A stretch of DNA of 50,196 nucleotides, taken from the NCBI GenBank assembly GCA_947623965.1, contig CANQIF010000014.1, positions 1 to 50,196 on the forward strand. The letters are read 5' to 3'. This document shows positions 43,605-50,196 of the stretch, piece by piece (within the stretch, counting starts at the first letter, position 1; the number at the start of each line of letters is the position of its first letter). This DNA comes from an uncultured Alistipes sp. Lineage in GTDB: Bacteria; Bacteroidota; Bacteroidia; Bacteroidales; Rikenellaceae. Below the pieces are notes generated by a model. It was not told the origin of the DNA and ran no database searches. It saw only the letters and a program-made list of their open reading frames with translations. The translations under genes were made by a program, and so were the position numbers.

Positions 43605-45587
43605 ATGCGCATCGTTCGACACATACTTCTGCTGCTGGCGCTTCTCACGGCGACCGGATCTGCAGCCCAGTACAACCGGGACTATTTCTTCTGGGTCGGA
43701 CGGTCGCGCATGATGGAGAACGACTACCAGGACGCGATCCGGGTGCTCAACACGCTGCTGCGCTTCGACGAAAAGGCCTACGAGGGCTACTTCCTGCGCG
43801 GCATCGCCAAGTACAACCTCGACGATCTGCTGGGGGCCGAGGCCGACTTCTCGACCGCCATCCGGCTCAATCCCGTCTACACGCAGGCCTATACGTACCG
43901 TGCCATCACCCGCTCGCGGTTAGGCAACTACGACGACGCCCTGCAGGATTTCCGCGAGGCGATCGAGCTGCGGCCCGACCTGCCCGGACCCTATTACAGC
44001 CGGGGTGTCACGCGGCTGCTGAACCAGCAGTTCGAGGAGGCGATCGCCGACTTCGACAAGTTCATCCGCCAGGAGACGAAGGTGGCCGATGCCTACATCT
44101 GCCGCGGCTTGAGCTACCTGCATCTGAAAGACACGGTGCGCGCCTACGAGAACTACGACACGGCGATCCGCACCAACCGCGAATATCCCAACGGCTACAA
44201 CCGCCGCGGCGCCCTCTACCTGCAGCAGCGGCGTTTCGCCGAGGCCGAGGCCGATTTCGACAAGGCCGTGGCATGCGATTCTACCTATCTGCTCTCCTAC
44301 TTCAACCGGGCCCTGCTCTACTCCGACACGCACCGTCCGCTCGACGCGCTGCGCGACTTCGACCATGTGATCCGGCTCGATTCGACCAACTCGCTGACCT
44401 ACTTCAACCGCGCCATGCTGCGCAGCCAGATCGGCGACTACAACCGGGCTTTAGAGGATTACGACAAGGTGGCGCTCTACTCGCCGGGGAACGTGCTGGT
44501 CTACTACAACCGCGCCAACGTCCATGCCCAGCTGGGCGACATCGAGGAGGCGATCGCCGACTACACCTCGGCCATCGAGCTCTACCCCGACTTCGCCAAT
44601 GCCTACATCTACCGGGGACGGCTCCGGATGCTGCTACGCGATGCCGAGGGGGCCCGCAGCGACCGCGACATGGCGCAGCGCAAGATCGCCGCCTACCGCG
44701 AACGGCTCAGCGACAGCACCTATTCGATTTACGCTGACACGACGCAGCGGTTCGACAAGCTTCTTTCGTTCGACAGCAAGCTCGCCGGCGGCTCGTTCGA
44801 GCGGATCGACGGACGCGGCGGCCGCGAGCAGATGCGGCTGCTGCCCCTCTACAAATTCACGCTCACGGAACCCGACACGCTGCCGCAGGGCGGCCGCTAC
44901 GCCCCCCGGCGGCTGGAGGACTTTCTGAAACGGATCGACGACCGGCGGCTGCTCCTCACGTGGCACGAGAGCACCCTGCCGGCCGATTCGCTCGTCGAGA
45001 TCGACCGCCGCAACGCCCGCCGGATCAAGAGCGAGGAACCCTCGTGGATCGCCCTCTTCGAGCGCGGCATCACGCAGGGGCTCATCAAGCAGTACACGAA
45101 TGCCGTGAACACCTATACGGCGGCCATCGAGCTCAACCCGTCGAATCCGTTCCTCTACCTGAACCGTTCGACGACGCGGGCGGAGATGATCGATTTCATC
45201 TCCTCGATCGACAATTCGTACCAGCGGATCACGATCGACTCCGATCCGGCGAACCGCCTGCACAACAATTCGAAACGCTCGTACAGCTACGAGGAGGCCG
45301 AAGCCGACCTGAACAAGGTGCTCAAACTTTTCCCCGACTTTGCCTATGCCTACTACAACCGCGCGAACCTCCGGGCGCAGTCGGGCGATCTGCCGGCCGC
45401 TTTCGAGGACTACACGAAAGCGATCGAGCAGCACCCCTACTTCGCCGAGGCCTATTACAACCGCGGCATCGTGCAGATTTTCATGAAGGATACGCGCAAA
45501 GGGTGCCTCGATCTTTCGAAGGCGGGCGAGCTGGGTATCGCGGAGGCTTACGAGCTGCTCAAGCGATATGCCGGGACGGAGGAGTAG
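43605..45587 (+). CDS. Tetratricopeptide repeat protein, exported
   Basis: A 660-residue protein with a signal peptide (MRIVRHILLLLALLTATGSAAQ) and many TPR units: about ten between residues 30 and 350 (for example AYTYRAITRSRLGNYDDAL, YYNRANVHAQLGDIEEAIADY) and about three more near 490-640 (YAYYNRANLRAQSGDLPAAFEDY). A less regular region (about 360-480) separates them. It probably acts as a periplasmic scaffold for protein contacts; partners are unknown. It starts 36 bases after era and is probably co-transcribed. Confidence 0.9.
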   Translation: MRIVRHILLLLALLTATGSAAQYNRDYFFWVGRSRMMENDYQDAIRVLNTLLRFDEKAYEGYFLRGIAKYNLDDLLGAEADFSTAIRLNPVYTQAYTYRAITRSRLGNYDDALQDFREAIELRPDLPGPYYSRGVTRLLNQQFEEAIADFDKFIRQETKVADAYICRGLSYLHLKDTVRAYENYDTAIRTNREYPNGYNRRGALYLQQRRFAEAEADFDKAVACDSTYLLSYFNRALLYSDTHRPLDALRDFDHVIRLDSTNSLTYFNRAMLRSQIGDYNRALEDYDKVALYSPGNVLVYYNRANVHAQLGDIEEAIADYTSAIELYPDFANAYIYRGRLRMLLRDAEGARSDRDMAQRKIAAYRERLSDSTYSIYADTTQRFDKLLSFDSKLAGGSFERIDGRGGREQMRLLPLYKFTLTEPDTLPQGGRYAPRRLEDFLKRIDDRRLLLTWHESTLPADSLVEIDRRNARRIKSEEPSWIALFERGITQGLIKQYTNAVNTYTAAIELNPSNPFLYLNRSTTRAEMIDFISSIDNSYQRITIDSDPANRLHNNSKRSYSYEEAEADLNKVLKLFPDFAYAYYNRANLRAQSGDLPAAFEDYTKAIEQHPYFAEAYYNRGIVQIFMKDTRKGCLDLSKAGELGIAEAYELLKRYAGTEE

Positions 45588-45594
45588 GCCGGGC

Positions 45595-46305
45595 AAAGTC
45601 CGAAGCCTGCTGCACCCCGAGGACCGCAATGAAAAATCGGGCCGCAGCCTGCGGAGGGCGCGCATGTTCGGGCAGCAGCCTGCGGAGGAACCGTGCGAAG
45701 CGGACCTGCGAGATGCGAGGAGCGGGCCTTCGCCGCCGGGAGACTGCGGGCCGCTGCGGTTCCAACGAAGCAGCGAATGCAAGATTCCGCCTTAAATTCG
45801 GGTCGGAGCTTGCGAAAGGCCCACACGAGCGGCCTGCGGGACGAGAGGAGCGGGCCTTCGCGGGGCGAAGCTCCGGCCCGCCAATCGCTGCGCGATTGAT
45901 TTCCACCCGAGGCAAGCCCGCAGCCGAGCGGTGGGCTTGCACGAGCGGCCTGCGGACGCGAGGATGCAGCCCTCCGCCCGGGGGCGGCTGCGGGCTGCCC
46001 GACGTCTGCGACGTCGAATTTGCTGGCAGGCATTTCCTCCAAACGGGGAGGGCGGCTGCGGGCTGTTGCGCCCCAAAGGGCGCAATGAAAAATGAAAAAT
46101 TAAGAATTAAAAATGAATCGCAGCATCCAATGCTAATTCGTTTTCGGGCGGCGGCCTGCTGAGAAACGGCACGAGCGGACGCGAACTGCGGACCTTCGCG
46201 AGACGAAGCTGCGGCCCGCTGCGCCCTGCGGGCGCAAATTGAAAGTATGCGGCATTCGGGCGGCAGCCTGCGAAAGACGTTGCCCGGTACCCCGACGCCG
46301 AATTT
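45595..46305. repeat. GC-rich intergenic repeat block VI
   Basis: The largest repeat block; it fills the gap between the TPR and MFS genes. A 33-base core lies at 45966-45998 and a degenerate one near 46040-46065. Modules CAGCCTGCGGAGG, GGCCTTCGCGGGGCGAAGCT and GCGATTGATTTCCACCCGAGG recur in other blocks. AT-rich AAAAATGAAAAATTAAGAAT at 46087-46106 is also seen near 50095. No gene seen. Confidence 0.7.
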
Positions 46306-46333
46306 GACAGAACAAACCAAAACTTAAATAATT

Positions 46334-47704
46334 ATGGCAGAAAAATTATCCAAGAAACTGAACGATTCGTTCGCGGTGCGGTGGACGGCCCTCATCCTCA
46401 TTGCCTCGATGATGTTCTTCGCCTACATGTTCGTCGACGTGATGTCGCCGCTCAAATCGCTGATCGAATCGGCGCGCGGCTGGGACAGCGGAACCTTCGG
46501 CACCTATGCCGCTTCGGAGTACTTCCTCAATGTCTTCGTCTTCTTCCTCATCTTCGCGGGCATCATCCTCGACAAGATGGGCATCCGCTTTACGGGGCTG
46601 CTCTCGGCCTCGCTGATGGTCGTCGGCGCCTCGATCAAGTTCGTCGGCATCAGCGACTGGTTCCAGACCACCGGCCTCTGCGGCTGGCTCGACAGCTGGT
46701 GGGTCTCCTTCCCCGGCAGCGCCAAGATGGCCTCGCTCGGCTTCATGATCTTCGGCTGCGGCGCCGAGATGGCCGGCACGACCGTCTCGAAGGCGATCGC
46801 CAAGTGGTTCCAGGGCAAGGAGATGGCCCTTGCAATGGGGCTCGAGATGGCGATCGCCCGTCTGGGCGTCTTCGCCGTGATGTGGATCGCCCCGATGATC
46901 TCCAACGCTTATGACAAGTCGGTCGTGGCTCCCGTCGCCTTCTGCACGGCCCTGCTCATCATCGGTCTGCTCTGCTATACGGTCTTCGTCTACATGGACA
47001 AGGCGCTGGACCGCCAGTTGATCGCCGCCGGCGAGATGAAAGAGGAGAAATCGGCCGACGAGGAGTTCCAGATCAAGGACCTCGGCCAGATCTTCACGAG
47101 CAAGATGTTCTGGCTCGTGGCGCTGCTTTGCGTGCTCTACTACTCGGCGATCTTCCCCTTCCAGCGCTACGCCCCCAACTTCCTGGAGGTGACTCTCGGC
47201 ATCGACGCCGAGGCGGCTGCCCGCCTCTTCAGCTGCTTCCCGGTGCTGGCGATGCTCCTTACCCCCGTCCTCGGCGGGCTGCTCGACTTCAAGGGCAAGG
47301 GCGCCACGATGCTCATGGTCGGCGCACTCATCATGATCGTCTGCCACCTGAGCTTCGCCTTCGTGCTGCCGGCATTCCCCAGCTCGTGGCTGGCGCTGCT
47401 GCTCGTCGTCACGCTCGGTGTCTCCTTCTCGCTCGTTCCCGCCGCCCTCTGGCCCTCGGTGCCCAAGATCATCGACCAGAAGATCCTCGGCTCGGCCTAC
47501 TGCGTCATCTTCTGGATCCAGAACATCGGCCTTTGCCTCGTGCCGCTGCTCATCGGCAAGGTGCTCGATGCTACGGGCGGCTACCTGCTGCCGATGGTGA
47601 TCTTCGCCTCGTTCGGCGTGCTGGCCTTCATCTTCAGCCTCTACCTCAAGATCGAAGACCGGAAGAAGGGCTACGGCCTCGAACTGCCCAACATCAAGAA
47701 GTAA
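46334..47704 (+). CDS. Major facilitator superfamily transporter
   Basis: A 456-residue 12-span MFS protein with a central loop (about 225-245, KEEKSADEEFQIKDLGQ) between two six-helix halves. Residues FAYMFVDVMSPLKSLIE in helix 1 and the helix 5 GLEMAIARLGVFAVMWIAP resemble MFSD1-like transporters of dipeptides or organic anions. Substrate cannot be set from sequence. Stands alone and ends in a strong terminator. Confidence 0.9.
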   Translation: MAEKLSKKLNDSFAVRWTALILIASMMFFAYMFVDVMSPLKSLIESARGWDSGTFGTYAASEYFLNVFVFFLIFAGIILDKMGIRFTGLLSASLMVVGASIKFVGISDWFQTTGLCGWLDSWWVSFPGSAKMASLGFMIFGCGAEMAGTTVSKAIAKWFQGKEMALAMGLEMAIARLGVFAVMWIAPMISNAYDKSVVAPVAFCTALLIIGLLCYTVFVYMDKALDRQLIAAGEMKEEKSADEEFQIKDLGQIFTSKMFWLVALLCVLYYSAIFPFQRYAPNFLEVTLGIDAEAAARLFSCFPVLAMLLTPVLGGLLDFKGKGATMLMVGALIMIVCHLSFAFVLPAFPSSWLALLLVVTLGVSFSLVPAALWPSVPKIIDQKILGSAYCVIFWIQNIGLCLVPLLIGKVLDATGGYLLPMVIFASFGVLAFIFSLYLKIEDRKKGYGLELPNIKK

Positions 47705-47725
47705 CCGCACCTCCCCGGCAAAACG

Positions 47726-47765
47726 ACGGACGGACCCCGGCAATCGGGATCCGTCCGTTTTTTTA
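47726..47765 (+). terminator. Terminator after the MFS gene
   Basis: ACGGACGGA and CCC arms (47726-47738) pair with GGG and TCCGTCCGT (47746-47758) with one C-A mismatch, then TTTTTTT. Confidence 0.88.
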
Positions 47766-47778
47766 TCCGGAGTGGCGG

Positions 47779-48921
47779 TCAAGCCTCTTTCACCCGGTCG
47801 TAAAGCTCCGTGATGCGACTGCACATCTCCTCCCACGAGAAGCGTTCGCGCTCGACGAGACAAGCCTCGTGAAAGCGCGCCAGCCGGTCGCCCTGCCAGA
47901 TGCGGCCGATGGCGTCGGCGATCGAAGCCTCCTCGGGCCGGCACAGGTAACCCGCTCGGCCGTCGGGGACGATCTCCTTCAGGCCGCCCACGTCGGTGAC
48001 GATCATCGGCGTGGCGAACTGGTAGGCGATCTGCGTCACGCCGCTTTGCGTCGCCGAACGGTAAGGCAGCACGACGAAGTCGGCCGCCGAGAAGTAGTCG
48101 CGGACCGCCGCATCGGGAACGAAGCGGTCGTGCAGCACCACCTCTCCGCGCAGCTCCTGCTCCTCAATCAGCCGCATGTAGGGTTCGCGCGCCGTGTAGA
48201 ACTCGCCCGCGACGAGCAGCCTGCGCCCCGCTGTGCGGCCTTCGCGCCGGAGCCGCCCCCAGGCCCGCAGCAACAGGTCGAGCCCCTTGTAGTCGCGGAT
48301 CAACCCGAAGAAGAGGGCGTAGCGCAGCCCGGGATCGAGCCCCAGCCGGCCGCAGGCCTCCCCGCGATCGACCCGCTCGCCGAAATTCTCGAACCGCGGA
48401 TGGGGCGAGAAGAGCGCCGGAGCGTCGGTGTAGGCGCGGAGCTGCCGCCCCACCTCGTCGGACATGTAGATGAAGCCGTCGACCGACCGCAGGAAGTAGC
48501 GGTTGAAGGGCTTGTCGATAAGGTGCGATTCGTGGGGTTCGACGTTGTCGATCTGGCACAGCACCTTCGTATGGCCGTTGCGGCGCGCCAGCCGGGCGAT
48601 CGTCCCGAAGCAGGGGGCCACGAAGGGGGTCCAGTATTTCAGCAGGATGAAGTCGGGCCGCGCGGCACGGAGCTGCAGGCCCACGCGCCGCCAGTTGAGC
48701 GGCGAGATCGTATCGACGGCCCGGCGGATCGTCAGATCGGCCGGCGGCGGGGTCTCCACCGTCTGGCTCTTTCCCGGAAAGAGCAGCGACGGATATTGCC
48801 GCGTGAAGGTGCAGAGATCGACCTCGCAGCCGCGGCGCAGGAAGACCCGCGCCATCGTCTCCATGATCGACGCCAGACCGCCCCGGTAGGGGTGGGCGGG
48901 ACCCAGGATGGTGATTTTCAT
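47779..48921 (-). CDS. Glycosyltransferase, GT4-like
   Basis: A 380-residue GT-B fold glycosyltransferase. The N-terminal domain starts MKITILGPAHPYRGGLA; the C-terminal nucleotide-sugar domain holds ALFFGLIRDYKGLDLLLRAW, VLHDRFVPDAAVRDYFSAADFVVLPYRSATQSGV and TDVGGLKEIVPDG, the GT4 pattern (EX7E-like region). It probably builds cell-surface glycans; donor and acceptor are unknown. It has a promoter within a repeat array upstream. Confidence 0.9.
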   Translation of the reverse strand: MKITILGPAHPYRGGLASIMETMARVFLRRGCEVDLCTFTRQYPSLLFPGKSQTVETPPPADLTIRRAVDTISPLNWRRVGLQLRAARPDFILLKYWTPFVAPCFGTIARLARRNGHTKVLCQIDNVEPHESHLIDKPFNRYFLRSVDGFIYMSDEVGRQLRAYTDAPALFSPHPRFENFGERVDRGEACGRLGLDPGLRYALFFGLIRDYKGLDLLLRAWGRLRREGRTAGRRLLVAGEFYTAREPYMRLIEEQELRGEVVLHDRFVPDAAVRDYFSAADFVVLPYRSATQSGVTQIAYQFATPMIVTDVGGLKEIVPDGRAGYLCRPEEASIADAIGRIWQGDRLARFHEACLVERERFSWEEMCSRITELYDRVKEA

Positions 48922-48962
48922 GCTTTGCTCGTTTTGCGGATTCGCTGCCGTTGCCGGTAGTA

Positions 48963-49064
48963 CCTAAAGCGTAGTCAAAGATACGAAAAGTCGAGCGCAG
49001 AAACAAGCGACAGCTTGGTTATGCCGAGACGGAGTATCTAAGGCGCAGCCAAAGATACGCAAAA
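48963..49064. repeat. Promoter-like repeat units, third array
   Basis: CAAAGATACGAAAAGTCGAG at 48976, then CAAAGATACGCAAAAAAAG at 49050, 74 bases later, with GCCGAGACGGAGTATCTAAG between. It matches the arrays at 3043 and 34655. It sits between the glycosyltransferase and ferritin genes. Confidence 0.65.
48976..49007 (-). promoter_or_regulatory. Promoter of the glycosyltransferase gene
   Basis: Minus-strand -7 TATCTTTG at 48976-48983 and a CTTG -33 element at 49004-49007, spacer 20, within the repeat unit. Confidence 0.5.
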
Positions 49065-49093
49065 AAAGGGATTTTTCGGATGAAAAATCCCTT
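49061..49093 (-). terminator. Terminator of the ferritin gene
   Basis: On the minus strand AAGGGATTTTT pairs with AAAAATCCCTT and is followed by seven T. It lies 37 bases past the ferritin stop. Confidence 0.88.
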
Positions 49094-49129
49094 GAAACTG
49101 CCGCTTATTCGGGAGGAAGCGTGTGCTTG

Positions 49130-49720
49130 CTACTTGCTCCGCTCGAACCCTTCGATCGACCGGCCCAGCTCGCGCATGGCCTGCTTGCTCCCCGCATCGG
49201 ACTGCAGGGCGAGGTAGTCGTCGCCGTAGCGTTCGAGGTTGTCGAGCTCCGTGCGGAAGGTGTCGAGATGCGCCTCCTCCTCGGCGATCGTATCCTGGAA
49301 GAGCTTGTGGGTGACGGCATCGCGATGCTCGGAGGCGATCCGAGAAGCCTCGTTGTAGGTGTCGATCGTATGCTGTTCGAGCTGGACGGCAAAGCGCAGC
49401 ATCTCCTTCGGATCGGCGATCTGCCGCGTGTGGAACGACGGATTCATATCGACGTCGCCCTCGAGGAACAGCACACGGTCCGAGAACTCCTCGATGTGGC
49501 GCATCTCGGCGATCGCGATGCGGCGCAGGATCTGCGACAGATAGGCGTAGCGGGCATCCTCGAAATGGGCATGGAAATAGAGATACTGCAGGGTCGTGGC
49601 GATTTCCTTGCCGATCGCCTCGTTCAGCAGGTCGATGCTGACGCGGTGTTTCGTCTTCGAATCGGGCGTGGCGGTCGCGGCGGCGGAGGGTGCAGCCGCG
49701 GAGTTTTCGGTCGTTTTCAT
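49130..49720 (-). CDS. Ferritin-like protein (bacterioferritin / Dps-like)
   Basis: A 196-residue ferritin-like four-helix protein, likely iron storage or detoxification in the cytosol. A low-complexity Ala/Thr/Ser N terminus (about 1-25) precedes the helix bundle. Iron ligands are visible as Glu in NEAIGKEIATTLQYLYF, the EMRHIEEF set (ExxH), and EEEAHLDTF (ExxH) in the fourth helix. The ATG at 49720 is chosen because the longer frame runs into repeat DNA. The subtype is not certain. Confidence 0.85.
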   Translation of the reverse strand: MKTTENSAAAPSAAATATPDSKTKHRVSIDLLNEAIGKEIATTLQYLYFHAHFEDARYAYLSQILRRIAIAEMRHIEEFSDRVLFLEGDVDMNPSFHTRQIADPKEMLRFAVQLEQHTIDTYNEASRIASEHRDAVTHKLFQDTIAEEEAHLDTFRTELDNLERYGDDYLALQSDAGSKQAMRELGRSIEGFERSK

Positions 49721-49824
49721 GGTTATCGGAACGGTTTTGCCGATGTCGGCTGCAAAACCCGTTCCAAAACGGGTGAAGGGCTCCGGACGTAGGGCGGCAA
49801 CTTGCGGCATCAAGTGCTTTTCCC

Positions 49825-50100
49825 TGTATTCGGGTCGGAGCTTGCGAAAGGACCGCGCGAGCGGACTTGCGGACGCGAGTGGCGGGCCTTCGCGGGGCGA
49901 AGCTCCGGCCCGCTGCGGTTCCATTCGGAACCGCAAATTCATAATTCAAAATTAGATGGGGCTGCGGGCATGTTTGGGCATATATCTTAATTCGGGACGC
50001 AGCCTGCGGAGCGCACGCAGGTTCGGGTACGAACTGCAGGCCTCCGCCGCCCCCAGGCTGCGGCCCGCTGCGCCCTTACGGGCGCAAATGAAAAATGAAG
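49825..50100. repeat. GC-rich intergenic repeat block VII
   Basis: Modules GGCCTTCGCGGGGCGAAGCT, CGCAGCCTGCGGAGCGCACG and CTGCGCCCTTACGGGCGCAA match those of block VI. No clean 33-base core is present. The gap 49721-50196 has no gene I can support. Confidence 0.6.
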
Positions 50101-50117
50101 AATTAAAAATGAAAAAT

Positions 50118-50183
50118 TAGGTTTATGTGCCAAAAGGGGACATAAAGCCCTTGCAATTAACTTCATCTCATAGGTTTATGTGC
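50118..50183. repeat. Direct repeat TAGGTTTATGTGC near the right edge
   Basis: TAGGTTTATGTGC occurs at 50118-50130 and 50171-50183. The first copy is followed by an inverted partner (ACATAAA at 50140-50146). It could be the edge of a mobile element or array that continues beyond the window. Confidence 0.4.
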
Positions 50184-50196
50184 TTTTAAGATTGTT

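Overview
The window looks like a chromosomal segment of a high-GC gut Bacteroidales, most likely Alistipes or another Rikenellaceae. This is inferred from TAnnTTTG-type -7 promoter boxes with TTTG -33 boxes, A-rich translation starts, a Bacteroidetes-style long NusB, DUF4294 and DUF1573 proteins, Bacteroidetes carbohydrate enzymes, and Bacteroidetes-type injection-system genes. No species assignment can be proved from the sequence alone.

Left flank (1-14 kb): a GH28 pectinase and a GH95 fucosidase family enzyme, a cyclophilin, a zinc-type ABC pair (lipoprotein plus ATPase, no permease beside them), ObgE, a large outer-membrane barrel protein and PepD. Gaps between genes are filled with a GC-rich, REP-like repeat family whose 33-base palindromic core recurs with identical length, and with a 73-74 bp promoter-bearing tandem repeat.

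Centre (14.1-34.3 kb): a complete extracellular contractile injection system (eCIS; phage-tail-like, related to Afp/PVC and the Bacteroidales injection systems), 17 genes on the + strand with short gaps or overlaps. Order: DUF4255 cap, unknown, sheath, two tube proteins, DUF5908, LysM baseplate protein, VgrG-like spike, PAAR tip, an AT-rich putative cargo protein, gp25 wedge, baseplate J protein, fibre-like protein, second large baseplate protein, tape measure, DUF4157 toxin-like protein, AAA+ ATPase. The sheath, tube, baseplate, spike and ATPase make the machine; the PAAR-adjacent gene and the DUF4157 gene are the probable payloads, and both carry AT-rich sequence unlike the rest. Between the only good promoter and the first gene lies a 45-nt AC-dinucleotide microsatellite inside a short leader ORF, followed by a terminator-like hairpin. 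One of the three reading frames behind the repeat is open for 90 codons and ends in an ATGA overlap with the first eCIS start codon. This suggests a phase-variable switch for the whole locus.

Right flank (34.3-50.2 kb): a membrane protein put out of frame by an A7 run, Ffh, a DUF4294 protein, a FlK-like thioesterase, tRNA-Gln(TTG), a DUF2089/YIP1-like pair in which the second gene is frameshifted, a TSCPD protein, YajC, a DUF1573 lipoprotein, NusB, Era, a TPR protein, an MFS transporter, a glycosyltransferase and a ferritin. These are mostly housekeeping genes, so the eCIS locus sits as an island in ordinary chromosome.
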